58,621 bases of DNA, from positions 1-58,621 of the forward strand of contig NZ_BADK01000748.1 in assembly GCF_000333595.1 (NCBI RefSeq), written 5' to 3'. This document shows positions 1 through 8,554 of this stretch, piece after piece; position 1 is the first letter of the stretch; each line of letters starts with the position of its first letter. The DNA is from Azospirillum sp. B506 (GTDB lineage: Bacteria; Pseudomonadota; Alphaproteobacteria; Azospirillales; Azospirillaceae). The notes beneath the pieces are model-generated. The model was not told where the DNA came from. It worked only from the letters and a program-made list of their open reading frames with translations, and did no database searches. A program made the translations under genes and the position numbers.

Positions 1-477
1 CAGGCCGCGGCCCTGGCGACGCGCGGCACTGGAAATCGGCGGCGGCCGGCGACAGTCGGGGTTCGAGCCCGCTGCCCGAGGTGGTCACCAGCTCCACCGG
101 AACCGGAACATTGGGATTCTCGGCCTTCAGCTTTTCGGCGTCGGCCTGGACCCGGTCGACCAGCGCCTTGCTGGTCGGGCCGAGGTTGGATCCATCGAGT
201 TCGCCGCGTTGTAGGGAGCGGGCACGGTCTTGGCCGGATCGGCCGGGTCGGCGGCGGTGGTGGCCGACGGACGCGGGTGGAAATAGCGCTCGCCGGCGAA
301 ATCCTGCCCGATCAGCGCGGAGCCGACGATGGTCCCGCTCCGCTCGATCAGGCTGCCGTTGGCCTGATGCGGAAACAGGATTTGCGCGGCACCGGTGACG
401 GCCAGCGGGTAGGCGAGTCCGGTGATCGCCGTCAGTGCGACGGTCATCACCAGGGCGGGACGCAGGTCCTTCAGCAT
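1..477 (-). pseudogene. kdpC: KdpC, potassium-transporting ATPase subunit C, frameshifted and cut by the window edge
   Basis: KdpC is the single-span subunit that stabilises the KdpFABC high-affinity K+ pump. The first 90 or so residues are typical: an N-terminal membrane segment, then [13 protein letters not shown] and PYNAANS. After PYNAANS (near base 194) the frame is lost. Moving one base gives [20 protein letters not shown] and later SGSGL and LSPAAADFQ, which is normal KdpC sequence. A second one-base loss is needed near bases 28-30. The last part of the gene would lie beyond base 1. It starts 10 bases after kdpB stops and is translated in the same operon. Either the gene is a recent pseudogene or the assembly dropped two single bases; residue conservation after each shift favours a sequencing cause or very recent decay. 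Confidence 0.85.
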
Positions 478-487
478 GACAGGCTCC

Positions 488-2596
488 TCAAACCAGGCCG
501 GCGGCGGTGACGATCAGGTCGATCGCCTTGATGCCGACGAAGGGCACAACCAGCCCGCCCAGCCCATAGATCAGCAGGTTGCGGCGGAGCAGAGAGGCGG
601 CTCCCACCGCGCGGTAGCGCACGCCGCGCAGAGCCAGCGGGATCAACGCCACGATGATCAGCGCGTTGAAGATGATCGCAGACAGGATGGCGCTTTCCGG
701 ACTGTGCAGCCCCATCACGTTCAGCGCCTGGAGCTGCGGGTAGAAGGCGAGGAACATCGCCGGGATGATGGCGAAATACTTCGCCACGTCGTTGGCGATG
801 GAGAAGGTGGTGAGCGCGCCGCGGGTCATCAGCAGCTGCTTGCCGATCTCGACGATCTCGATCAGCTTGGTCGGGTCGCTGTCGAGGTCGACCATGTTGC
901 CGGCCTCGCGCGCCGCCACCGTGCCGGTGTTCATCGCCACCCCGACGTCGGCCTGGGCCAGGGCCGGCGCGTCGTTGGTGCCGTCGCCGCACATGGCGAC
1001 CAGCTTGCCCTTGGCCTGCTCGTCGCGGATCAGCTGGAGCTTGGCCTCCGGTGTGGCCTGGGCGAGGAAATCGTCCACACCGGCCTCGGCGGCGATGGCG
1101 GCGGCGGTCATCGGGTTGTCGCCGGTGATCATCACCGTGCGGATGCCCATCTGGCGCAGAGCGGCGAAGCGTTCGCGGATGCCGCCCTTGACGATGTCCT
1201 TCAGGTGGATGATGCCGAGCAGCCGGCCGTCGCGCGCCACCGCCAGCGGCGTGCCACCAGCCTTGGCCACCCGTTCGGATATCGCGAGGATCTCGCGCTC
1301 CGCCGGGCTGGCCGCCGGATGCAGGGCGGTCACGCCCCGCCCGCCGGCCACCGCGACGCGCTGCGCCCCGCTGACATGGGCCAGCACCGCGTCCACAGCA
1401 CCCTTGCGGATCACCGTGCCGTCGGTGTCGATGCCGCTGATGCGGGTCTGTGCGGTGAAGGGGACGAAATGGGCGTGCATCTCCTCCATCCTGCGGGCGC
1501 GGATGCCGTACTCCTCCTTGGCGAGCACGACGATGGAGCGGCCTTCCGGCGTCTCGTCGGCCAGCGAAGCGAGCTGGGCGGCGTCGGCCAGTTCCTCCTC
1601 GCCGACACCGGCGACCGGCAGGAACTCGGCGGCCTGACGGTTGCCCAGCGTGATGGTGCCGGTCTTGTCGAGCAGCAGCGTGTCGACGTCGCCGGCCGCC
1701 TCCACCGCCCGGCCCGACATAGCCAGCACGTTGAAGCGCACCAGACGGTCCATGCCGGCGATGCCGATGGCCGACAAGAGCGCGCCGATGGTGGTCGGGA
1801 TCAGCGTGACGAACAGCGCCACCAGCACCAGCACGCCGACCGAGCCGCCGGCATAGGCGGCGAAGCTGGGGATCGTCGCCACCGCGATGACGAAGACGAT
1901 GGTCAGTCCGGCCAGCAGGATGTTCAGCGCGATCTCGTTGGGGGTCTTCTGGCGCTGGGCGCCCTCCACCAGCGCGATCATGCGGTCGAGGAAGGTCGAG
2001 CCGGGAGCGGCGGTGATCCGCACCTTGATCTGGTCGGACAGCACCTGGGTGCCGCCGGTGACCGCCGAGCGGTCGCCGCCGCTCTCGCGGATGACGGGGG
2101 CGGATTCGCCGGTGATGGCGGCCTCGTTGACCGAGGCGACGCCCTCCACCACCTCGCCGTCGGACGGGATGATGTCGCCGGCCTCGACCAGCACGAGGTC
2201 GCCGGGCTTCAGCGCAGTGGCGGGCACCGTGCGGATGGTGCCGTTCTCAAGCTTTTTGGCGCTGGTCTCGGTGCGGGTCTTGCGCAGGCTGGCGGCCTGG
2301 GCCTTGCCGCGCCCCTCCGCCACCGCCTCGGCGAAGTTGGCGAAGATCAGCGTGAACCACAGCCAGACGACGATCTGGACCGCGAAGCCGCTCACCCCGG
2401 CACCGGTCACCGCATCGCGCAGGACCAGCAGGGTGGTGAGCGCCGCCACCACCTCGACGCAGAACATCACCGGGTTGCGGATCATCTGGCGCGGGTCGAG
2501 CTTGGCGATCGAGCCGCCGACGGCCGGCACCAGGATGGCGGTGTCCAGCAGGGTGCTGGCCGACGACCGGCCGGACCGTTTGCTTTTGGCGTTCAT
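488..2596 (-). CDS. kdpB: KdpB, ATP-hydrolysing subunit of the Kdp potassium pump
   Basis: P-type ATPase subunit of 702 residues, near the usual 680-700. It hydrolyses ATP to drive K+ import through KdpA at very low external potassium. The phosphorylation motif DKTGTIT is at about residue 310. The actuator loop motif TGESAPV and the hinge motif [20 protein letters not shown] are present, as are the paired N-terminal membrane segments. It lies between kdpA (14-base gap) and kdpC (10-base gap), so it is co-transcribed with them. No frame problem is seen here, unlike in kdpC. Confidence 0.97.
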   Translation of the reverse strand: MNAKSKRSGRSSASTLLDTAILVPAVGGSIAKLDPRQMIRNPVMFCVEVVAALTTLLVLRDAVTGAGVSGFAVQIVVWLWFTLIFANFAEAVAEGRGKAQAASLRKTRTETSAKKLENGTIRTVPATALKPGDLVLVEAGDIIPSDGEVVEGVASVNEAAITGESAPVIRESGGDRSAVTGGTQVLSDQIKVRITAAPGSTFLDRMIALVEGAQRQKTPNEIALNILLAGLTIVFVIAVATIPSFAAYAGGSVGVLVLVALFVTLIPTTIGALLSAIGIAGMDRLVRFNVLAMSGRAVEAAGDVDTLLLDKTGTITLGNRQAAEFLPVAGVGEEELADAAQLASLADETPEGRSIVVLAKEEYGIRARRMEEMHAHFVPFTAQTRISGIDTDGTVIRKGAVDAVLAHVSGAQRVAVAGGRGVTALHPAASPAEREILAISERVAKAGGTPLAVARDGRLLGIIHLKDIVKGGIRERFAALRQMGIRTVMITGDNPMTAAAIAAEAGVDDFLAQATPEAKLQLIRDEQAKGKLVAMCGDGTNDAPALAQADVGVAMNTGTVAAREAGNMVDLDSDPTKLIEIVEIGKQLLMTRGALTTFSIANDVAKYFAIIPAMFLAFYPQLQALNVMGLHSPESAILSAIIFNALIIVALIPLALRGVRYRAVGAASLLRRNLLIYGLGGLVVPFVGIKAIDLIVTAAGLV

Positions 2597-2610
2597 GGGA
2601 GCGTTCCCGA

Positions 2611-4320
2611 TCAGAAGAGGGTGCCGGCGGTCATCGCCAGATGCTCGACCACCGGGCCGAGGGCGAGAGCCGGGAAGAAGGTGAGGCCGCCGACGATCAG
2701 GATGACGCCGACCAGCAGCCCGACGAACAGCCCGTCATGGGTGGGGAAGGTGCCGGCCGAGACCGGGGCGCGGGCCTTGGCCGCCAGCGAGCCGGCGATC
2801 GCCATCATCGGCACGATGACCAGGAAGCGGCCGACCAGCATGGCGACGGCCAGCGTGACGTTGTACCAGGGCGTGTTGCCGGTCAGCCCGCCGAAGGCGC
2901 TGCCATTGTTGGCGGCCCCCGAGACATAGGCGTAGAGCGCCTCGGAGAAGCCGTGCGGCCCGGCATTGGCCATCGACGCGGTGCCGGTGTCCAGCACCAC
3001 CGCGACGGCGGTGAAGCCCAGCATCATCAGAGGCAGGCAGAGGATGGCGAGCATGGTCATCTTGACCTCCTTCGCCTCCAGCTTCTTGCCGAGATATTCC
3101 GGCGTGCGGCCGACCATCAGGCCGGCGACGAACAGCGCGACGATGGCGAACAGCAGCATGCCGTAGAGGCCGGCGCCGACGCCGCCGACGATGATCTCGC
3201 CCAGCATCATGTTGATCATCGGCACCATGCCGCCCAGCGGCATGAAGCTGTCGTGCATGGCGTTGACCGCGCCGCAGGAGGCGGCGGTGGTGACGGTGGC
3301 GAACAGCGCCGTCGCGGCGATGCCGAAGCGGGTCTCCTTGCCCTCCATGTTGCCGGCCAGCCCATCGACGCCGAAGGCGGTGAAGGCCGGGTTGCCCTGG
3401 GCCTCGGCCCAATAGGCGACGCAGACCCCGGCGACGAAGAGCAGCCCCATGGCGGCGAGGATCGCCCAGCCCTGGCGCTCGTCGCCGACCATCCGGCCGA
3501 ACAGGTTTGTCAGCCCGGCGCCCAGCGCGAAGATCGACAGCATCTGGACGAAGTTGGTCAGCGCGTTGGGATTCTCGAAGGGATGGGCGGAGTTGGCGTT
3601 GAAGAAGCCGCCGCCGTTGGTGCCCAACATCTTGATCGCCTCCTGCGAGGCGACGGGGCCAAGGGAGATGGTCTGCCTGGCTCCCTCCAGCGTGGTGGCG
3701 TCGACGGCGCCCGCCAGCGTCTGCGGCACGCCCTGCCAGACCAGGAACAGCGCATAGACGATGCACAGCGGCAGCAGGACGTAGAGGGTGCAGCGGGTCA
3801 GGTCGACCCAGAAATTGCCGACCGTGCGGGCCGACGCGCGGGAGAAGCCACGGACCAGAGCCACCGCCAGCGCGACACCGGTGGCGGCTGAAACGTAGTT
3901 GTGGAAGGTCAGCCCGGCCATCTGGACCAGATGACCCATGGTGGTCTCGCCGCCGTAATTCTGCCAGTTGGTGTTGGTGGTGAAGCTGGCGGCGGTGTTG
4001 AAGGCGAGGTCGGCCGGCACCGCCGCCATGCCCAGCGGATTCAGCGGCAGGACATCCTGCAGCCGCTGCATTGCATAGAGCAGCAGCATGCCGGCGGCGC
4101 TGAACAGCAGCATCGACACGGCGTAGGTCACCCAATGCTGCTCGGTCCGCTCGTCGACGCCGGCCAGCCGGTAGAGCCCGCGCTCGACGGGGCCGAGGAT
4201 GGGGGAGAGCAGCGTGCGCTCGCCGGTGAAGACGCGCGTCATGAAGCCACCCAGCGGCCGCGTCACCGCGGCGACCAGGGCGAGGAAGACCAGGATCTGG
4301 ATCCAGCCGTTGACGGTCAT
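2611..4320 (-). CDS. kdpA: KdpA, potassium-binding channel-like subunit of the Kdp pump
   Basis: 569 residues with ten or so membrane segments, matching the KdpA family length. It forms the K+ selectivity filter and translocation path in the inner membrane. Recognisable signatures are [38 protein letters not shown] and [13 protein letters not shown], the filter-like loops of KdpA. It begins 13 bases after kdpF ends, with GAGG upstream as ribosome binding site. Together with kdpF, kdpB and kdpC it makes a standard kdpFABC operon. kdpDE, if present, lies outside the window. Confidence 0.97.
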   Translation of the reverse strand: MTVNGWIQILVFLALVAAVTRPLGGFMTRVFTGERTLLSPILGPVERGLYRLAGVDERTEQHWVTYAVSMLLFSAAGMLLLYAMQRLQDVLPLNPLGMAAVPADLAFNTAASFTTNTNWQNYGGETTMGHLVQMAGLTFHNYVSAATGVALAVALVRGFSRASARTVGNFWVDLTRCTLYVLLPLCIVYALFLVWQGVPQTLAGAVDATTLEGARQTISLGPVASQEAIKMLGTNGGGFFNANSAHPFENPNALTNFVQMLSIFALGAGLTNLFGRMVGDERQGWAILAAMGLLFVAGVCVAYWAEAQGNPAFTAFGVDGLAGNMEGKETRFGIAATALFATVTTAASCGAVNAMHDSFMPLGGMVPMINMMLGEIIVGGVGAGLYGMLLFAIVALFVAGLMVGRTPEYLGKKLEAKEVKMTMLAILCLPLMMLGFTAVAVVLDTGTASMANAGPHGFSEALYAYVSGAANNGSAFGGLTGNTPWYNVTLAVAMLVGRFLVIVPMMAIAGSLAAKARAPVSAGTFPTHDGLFVGLLVGVILIVGGLTFFPALALGPVVEHLAMTAGTLF

Positions 4321-4333
4321 GGGACGGGCCTCC

Positions 4334-4423
4334 TCAGAACCGCTCGGGACGGATCAGGGCATAGACCAGATAGGCCAGCAGCCCAGCGGTCACGAGGCCG
4401 GCCAAGGCGTAGTCGAGGGTCAT
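4334..4423 (-). CDS. kdpF: KdpF, small stabilising subunit of the Kdp pump
   Basis: A 29-residue single-span peptide beginning [14 protein letters not shown] and ending in LIRPERF. KdpF is usually 29-30 residues, directly ahead of kdpA, and ends with a short basic tail of the form RPERF, as here. In the inner membrane it acts like a lipid to stabilise KdpFABC. The gene is too short for standard ORF calling but position, length and sequence agree. The stop is 13 bases before kdpA. Confidence 0.92.
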   Translation of the reverse strand: MTLDYALAGLVTAGLLAYLVYALIRPERF

Positions 4424-4436
4424 GGCGCAGCCCCCC

Positions 4437-4520
4437 TCACAGCCGGTCGCAGGCATGGACATAGGCGACCGACGCGGCGAAGAAGCCGACGGTGAGCGCC
4501 AGGAACAGAAGGTCGAGCAT
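4437..4520 (-). CDS. 27-residue membrane peptide at the head of the kdp operon
   Basis: A short reading frame starting MLDLLFLALTVGFFAAS and ending HACDRL. It is one hydrophobic helix with a short charged tail, and its stop is 13 bases before the kdpF start. Similar very small peptides precede kdpF/kdpA in other proteobacteria, usually unnamed; this is recalled knowledge and I could not search. Its place suggests a second accessory single-span subunit or a translated leader that couples to kdpF. A spacer of about 155 bases separates it from the upstream motif at 4675. Function is unknown. Confidence 0.65.
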   Translation of the reverse strand: MLDLLFLALTVGFFAASVAYVHACDRL

Positions 4521-4674
4521 GGTTCGCGTCTCCGGGATTGCGCGTCCTCTTGCCCCGATCATCGTGCCGGCTGGGCGCCAGCCGAACAACCTGGGTCAAG
4601 CGGAACAGGGCCGGACCCTCCCCTCGCCATCATGACGGCGGAAGAGGTCCGACCCTGCGAGGGTGCACCGGGGC

Positions 4675-4692
4675 CGCGTATAAATTCGATGG
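4675..4692 (-). promoter_or_regulatory. Motif copy 1 of 4, probable kdp promoter or operator
   Basis: Reads CGCGTATAAATTCGATGG on the plus strand. It is one of four copies (others at 5217, 6497 and 8151), all upstream of minus-strand genes. This copy is about 155 bases ahead of the 27-aa peptide and kdpF. Seen from the minus strand, a TATATTTTTCGG block sits upstream at nearly the same distance as in copy 2. Sigma factor or regulator not identified. Confidence 0.5.
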
Positions 4693-4742
4693 TGCCAGCG
4701 GTGCCGAAAAATATAAAACCCATATATGCCGCCGCCTGCCGC

Positions 4743-4937
4743 TCAGCCCGGCGGGCGATGCACCGACCGGCGGTTTTGGCGGTTGCGTCGCCGCCGTGCC
4801 ATCCTCACGCGGTGGCCGAAATAAGCGCACGTCAACAGAAGCAGGATTGCCGCCAAGGCGTCGTCGACGATCATGGAACACATCAAAATTGCCCCGTTAG
4901 TCGGGAGCATCGCCTCTGCCATGCTCAAGGGCGTCAT
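4743..4937 (-). CDS. Hypothetical small protein with one possible membrane helix
   Basis: A 64-residue frame on the minus strand, starting 8 bases after the stop of the small membrane ORF at 4946. One hydrophobic stretch (ALAAILLLLTCAYFG) at about residues 27-41 is followed by a very basic tail rich in Arg. An internal Met at residue 6 or 11 could be the true start. I do not recognise a family. The tight spacing to the preceding ORF and the shared strand hint at a two-gene unit, but composition alone cannot exclude a chance ORF. Confidence 0.3.
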   Translation of the reverse strand: MTPLSMAEAMLPTNGAILMCSMIVDDALAAILLLLTCAYFGHRVRMARRRRNRQNRRSVHRPPG

Positions 4938-4945
4938 CGCCGGAG

Positions 4946-5155
4946 TCAGGCACCGACCCAGACGACCAGCGCTTGCAGCGCCAATGCGATCAGCAGGAAG
5001 ACGGCGATGGTGAACGCCGCCTCGCCCAGCACCGCGCGGGCAGAAGGAAACGCCTCATGTGAGCTGCCGGACGGTGTCTGCGGATGGTCGATCTCCCTCC
5101 CCACCGGGGGCAGTCCGGTTCGATCGAGCAGCGCGTGAAGCGATTTTCCCCGCAT
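4946..5155 (-). CDS. Hypothetical small membrane protein
   Basis: 69 residues from the ATG at 5155, chosen because GCGAGG lies six bases upstream. A longer frame from 5221 would begin inside the repeated motif and lacks a ribosome site. The first 45 residues are hydrophilic; the C-terminal 22 or so form one hydrophobic helix (FTIAVFLLIALALQALVVWVG), suggesting a tail-anchored peptide. It lies directly downstream of motif copy 2, which supports it being a transcribed unit. No family recognised. Confidence 0.4.
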   Translation of the reverse strand: MRGKSLHALLDRTGLPPVGREIDHPQTPSGSSHEAFPSARAVLGEAAFTIAVFLLIALALQALVVWVGA

Positions 5156-5216
5156 GATAGCCTCGCGATCCAGAGGCCGGCCGGTTGCCGGTATTGTCAC
5201 GAGAAGAAGGCTGTCC

Positions 5217-5234
5217 CGCATATAAATGCGATGG
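5217..5234 (-). promoter_or_regulatory. Motif copy 2 of 4, upstream of the small membrane ORF
   Basis: Reads CGCATATAAATGCGATGG on the plus strand; the first 14 bases form an inverted repeat (CGCAT-ATAA-ATGCG). Like copy 4, it has CACGAGAA exactly 11 bases before it on the plus strand. Like copy 1, it has CCGAAAATATA beyond its GATGG end. The downstream minus-strand gene starts about 60 bases away. Confidence 0.5.
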
Positions 5235-5263
5235 GGGACGGAAGGTCCGAAAATATACGAGCC

Positions 5264-6397
5264 CTATACGTCATCGGCCGGAAGGCGGCAGGTCATGCCG
5301 AAACTGACAGATGCCTCCCCCGCCCCGAACTGGAGGGGTGCCAGGAGGGAGGCGCGAAGCTGCGCCTTGCCGTACCGCGCCATACGGTCGAAGTCCCGGC
5401 GCGGGATCGGCAGGAACATGCGGTCGATGCCGGAAACCGCCAGCCGGTGGGTGGCGACGTCCTCCGCCAAGCCCGGAACCCGGGCGAAGTGCTGGAAAAG
5501 TTCCTTCAGCGTCCGTCCGGCCAAGACCAGCGTTCCCGGAGTGGGGATGTTATGGCGGCGCCGCAGTTCGGCAAGAAACACCTTGTTCCCGCAATGCAGG
5601 GTGGAGGATGGATCGTCGATGACCGGCAGGCCCAAAGCCTCGGCCGCCGCAGCAAATCGGAACGAGGGATGGCGGACGCCGGTGGTCTCGCGGATGAACA
5701 GCGCGTCGAACCGGGCCAAGCGGTCCAGGTCGCGGTGACGAATCAAGTCTACATCCATCCCCATCCCGTCGCCGACCTGACGGAAGCGTTCGAGCGTACC
5801 GAGTGTCGATGGGGCAACGGCTCATCGGGATCGTGCAGCACGGCCAGGCGTGGCCTCGCAGCGTCCGATCGGTTGGGCCCGACCACCGCCGTCGTGACCG
5901 GCCAGCCGTCGATGGCATTGCGGAACAATTCGGCGACAGCGGCGGCGGTGGTCTTGCCGGTCATCGGCCTGACGCCTTTCACCCGCCGGGCTTTCGAATC
6001 GAAATCGATGGTCGGCAGCGGACAGGGAAAACAGCTCGAACGCCAGGGGCGCCAGACGCTGCGCGCACGCGAGCGGCGCAGATCGAGACCGAACGTCCCC
6101 TCATCCAGAAGATCCGTCAGCGCCCGAGTGAGGCGGACGAGTGCCGGTCCGTGAAGGCTGCGGCAATTCAGGCTCGCCAGGGTCGCCACGCTGGGCAGAA
6201 CGCTGTGTCCACGCGCCTCGGCAAGCAGGGAGCAGAATAAGATAGGCTCCGCTGCGGCACAGGTTGACGACCCGGCTGCCCGGCGGCACGACCCTCGCGT
6301 CGGTCGCGTAGTCGTCCATGGTGACGACACGGTGGCCGTCGATCATCGGCCAAGGACACCCTCGTAGGCGGTCGACCACATTGGTCGCAGTGTGCAT
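5264..6397 (-). pseudogene. Decayed RimK-family ATP-grasp ligase gene
   Basis: Pieces of one RimK-family protein are spread over three frames. The start (about 6397-6240) gives PPGSRVVNLCRS. A second frame (about 6250-5840) gives LLAEARGHSVLPSVATLASL and LAVLHDPDEP. A third frame (from about 5790) gives FDALFIRETTGV, LPVIDDPSSTLHCGNKVFLA and HNIPTPGTLVL. The order matches the family, which has an N-terminal RimK-like region followed by ATP-grasp. The ATP-binding and metal-binding part after IPTP is missing and replaced by unrelated sequence to the stop at 5264. With at least two frameshifts, a lost stretch after CRS and a lost C-terminus, it cannot make an active ligase. Motif copy 3 lies about 100 bases upstream. 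Confidence 0.75.
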
Positions 6398-6496
6398 CTC
6401 GTTGTCTCCTCCGCTCAGGCTCCTTGGCGTTCAGCCCAGGTCGGGTCGTCCGAACGGCGCCTGCGCGCTTTCGCCGGCCTCAGGAAAGACCGGTTG

Positions 6497-6514
6497 GGCG
6501 TATAAAAGCGATGG
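6497..6514 (-). promoter_or_regulatory. Motif copy 3 of 4, upstream of the decayed RimK-like gene
   Basis: Reads GGCGTATAAAAGCGATGG on the plus strand and is the most divergent copy. It lies between the stop of dapA and the start of the RimK-like pseudogene, where that gene's promoter is expected. Confidence 0.45.
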
Positions 6515-6671
6515 GGCGCGGAGAGGCATTCGCTGTCCCCCCAGCCATGCTTCGAGCGCGTCATGCCAAAGCGTGCCACAGGGGGATGACAGCCCATCAT
6601 CCGGCTGCCCGTGGTCCGTTCGGCTCAATGGCTGCGCAACCGAACCCATAGCCGTCGATCCCATGCGCGCC

Positions 6672-7586
6672 TCAAAGGTCTGCGAGACCGAGGCGGGCCA
6701 ATGCATGGACGATGGCACCGCGGGTTTCCCGGCTGGCCTCGCACAACGGCGGACGGACGGCCTCCGGCATCACTCCCATGACGGCCAGGGCGTGCTTCAC
6801 CGGCACGGGGTTGCTTTCGATGAACAAGGCGCTGGTCAGCGGCGTGGTCGTCAGGGCTATGGCCTGCGCCTCCGCCGGATCGCCGTTCTGGAAAGCGGCG
6901 TGCATCCGCACGCACAGGGCGGGAACGACGTTCGATGTCACCGACACGCATCCGTCGCCGCCCTGCGCCAGGAAGCCGGGCACGGTCGCATCGTCCCCGG
7001 TGAACAACCGGAACTTGTTGCCGAGCAGACGCCGGAGGGCCGCCGGCCGCGTCATGTCGCCGCTCGCGTCCTTGAGGCCGACGATGCCGGGAAGGTCGGC
7101 GAGACGGGCGATGGTCGGAATGGAAAGCCCACAGCCGGTGCGTGCCGGAACGTCATAGAGGATCGTGGGGATGTCCACTGCTGCCGCGACGGCCTGGAAA
7201 TGCCGGAACAGTCCTTCCTGGGACGGCCGGTTGTAGTAGGGCACGACCACCAGCAGCCCGTCGGCGCCGGCCCGCTGCGCCTGCCGCGCCAGTTCGACGG
7301 AGTGGGCAGTCACGTTCGATCCCGCACCGGCGATGATCGGCACCCGTCCGGCCGCCGCCTCGACCGCCAGGCGCACGAGGCGCTCATGTTCGCGGGCGGA
7401 CAGGGCGGGCGCCTCCCCGGTCGTGCCGCAAACCACCAGTCCGGAAATTCCTTGTGCCACCTGATGGTCGCAGAAGGAGGAAAAAGCGGCTTCGTCGATC
7501 CCGCCATCCGCGGTGAACGGCGTCGGCACGGCGGTCAGATAGCCGCTCAGCTTGCGGATCTCCGTCGATCGCTCGTCGCAAATCAT
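6672..7586 (-). CDS. dapA: DapA-like 4-hydroxy-tetrahydrodipicolinate synthase
   Basis: 304 residues, the usual length of the class I aldolase DapA/NanA superfamily. DapA condenses pyruvate with aspartate semialdehyde in lysine and diaminopimelate synthesis in the cytoplasm. Visible signatures are GTTGE near residue 54, YYNRPSQEGL carrying the catalytic Tyr, YDVPARTG carrying the substrate-carboxylate Arg, and GLKDASGD carrying the Schiff-base Lys. The Arg in PARTG supports DapA over N-acetylneuraminate lyase. It starts 16 bases after a methyltransferase-like gene, so the two are likely co-transcribed from motif copy 4. The location away from other lysine genes suggests a paralogue with a special role, not the main dapA. 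A related aldolase activity is possible. Confidence 0.85.
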   Translation of the reverse strand: MICDERSTEIRKLSGYLTAVPTPFTADGGIDEAAFSSFCDHQVAQGISGLVVCGTTGEAPALSAREHERLVRLAVEAAAGRVPIIAGAGSNVTAHSVELARQAQRAGADGLLVVVPYYNRPSQEGLFRHFQAVAAAVDIPTILYDVPARTGCGLSIPTIARLADLPGIVGLKDASGDMTRPAALRRLLGNKFRLFTGDDATVPGFLAQGGDGCVSVTSNVVPALCVRMHAAFQNGDPAEAQAIALTTTPLTSALFIESNPVPVKHALAVMGVMPEAVRPPLCEASRETRGAIVHALARLGLADL

Positions 7587-7601
7587 AAGGTTCCCCTCCG
7601 C

Positions 7602-8105
7602 TCACGCGGTTGCCGACAGAGGGATGGACATGACCGGCGGACGGTGCGCGCTCAACAGATAGCCGGATGCGCCGTCCGAAACCTGGGTCAAAGGAAGAAA
7701 TCCGCAGTCCATGAACTGCCGGCGCACCTCTGCGACACGCGGCGTCTCCATGTCGGACGGATCCGGGTGTCGGGCGAGAACGACCACCATGGCACCAGGC
7801 CTCAGGATACGGCCAAGGCCGCTCATCATCCGCTTCAGTGCCCCCATCGACTCATGATGCAGCAGCCAGACGACATCGAAGTCGTCATGAACCGGCAACC
7901 GGTGCCCCGTTTCGTGACAGACATGGTGGAAACCACGCCGGTAGAGATCCAGCAGCACCTCGGCCTTGCACAGTCCGACGATCAGGATGCGATCCTCCGG
8001 CTGCGCTTTCGATTGCCGGATCAGCCGCTCGGTGAAGGTGGCGCTCGGCGATCGGCCTTTCCTGGTCGCCAATGGGGCCTGCAGAAGGTGCGACACTGAA
8101 GACAT
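7602..8105 (-). CDS. Degenerate SAM-methyltransferase-like protein
   Basis: 167 residues from the ATG at 8105, chosen for GGAG eight bases upstream; a longer frame to 8147 exists. The fold resembles a class I methyltransferase: RILIVGLCKAEVLLDL takes the place of the glycine-rich SAM loop, FDVVWLLHHESMGALKRMM follows, then LRPGAMVVVLARHPD. The usual GxGxG is reduced, so SAM binding may be weak or lost. It starts just downstream of motif copy 4 and ends 16 bases before dapA. Substrate unknown. It could be a methyltransferase remnant kept as a binding or partner protein. Confidence 0.55.
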   Translation of the reverse strand: MSSVSHLLQAPLATRKGRSPSATFTERLIRQSKAQPEDRILIVGLCKAEVLLDLYRRGFHHVCHETGHRLPVHDDFDVVWLLHHESMGALKRMMSGLGRILRPGAMVVVLARHPDPSDMETPRVAEVRRQFMDCGFLPLTQVSDGASGYLLSAHRPPVMSIPLSATA

Positions 8106-8150
8106 GACGGTTTCTCCGTTGTGAAGACCGCCACGAGAATTGTCCACCCT

Positions 8151-8168
8151 CGCATATAAATTCCATGT
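8151..8168 (-). promoter_or_regulatory. Motif copy 4 of 4, upstream of the methyltransferase-dapA pair
   Basis: Reads CGCATATAAATTCCATGT on the plus strand, 45 bases from the chosen start codon at 8105. CACGAGAA precedes it by 11 bases on the plus strand, with the same spacing as copy 2. Confidence 0.5.
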
Positions 8169-8554
8169 CGCCCGTTATGATGGCGAGCAGCCATACCCGC
8201 TTGAAACGGTGATAATCGCTTTCAGCAGGCGGGTGCAGGATACCAATCGAAGACGACCGTACTGGCAAGGAAGCGTAAGCGTGATGCGGTAAGCTATGGC
8301 GCGAAGAGGACGAATTGAAACAGCGTTCGGCTCAAGTCCACGAGCGGGACGAAAGAGAGAGAGTGACATCGGCAGAGATTGCGATCAAAATCTTCCTCTG
8401 GTCGCTGTATCATGGTCTTTCATGGTCTTATGAGAGAAAGCGACGATTAGGAAAGGCCGAAGCAAGATACTGGTGGTATCTTGCAAGGTCTTGACACGAG
8501 ATTGCTGGAAAGAACCCGACCGCAACAGCAAAATGGTTTTTCCGCACCCTGCTA
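8169..8554. other. Spacer without a recognised gene
   Basis: About 390 bases between motif copy 4 and the intron maturase remnant. The composition is less GC-rich than the neighbours and contains near repeats such as GGTCTTTCATGGTCTTATGAG. I see no convincing ORF, tRNA or hairpin. It may be leftover intron or insertion sequence, since the next recognisable feature is the maturase remnant. Confidence 0.4.

Noticed and set aside
422-2929. 835-residue plus-strand frame over kdpB/kdpA
   Set aside because: It is rich in His, Asp, Gly and Arg, without domains, and is the antisense shadow of the clearly conserved kdp genes.
5221-5238. Motif copy 2 read as a plus-strand -10 box (TATAAAT) for a plus-strand gene
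   Set aside because: No supported plus-strand gene follows any of the four copies; all real units nearby run on the minus strand.
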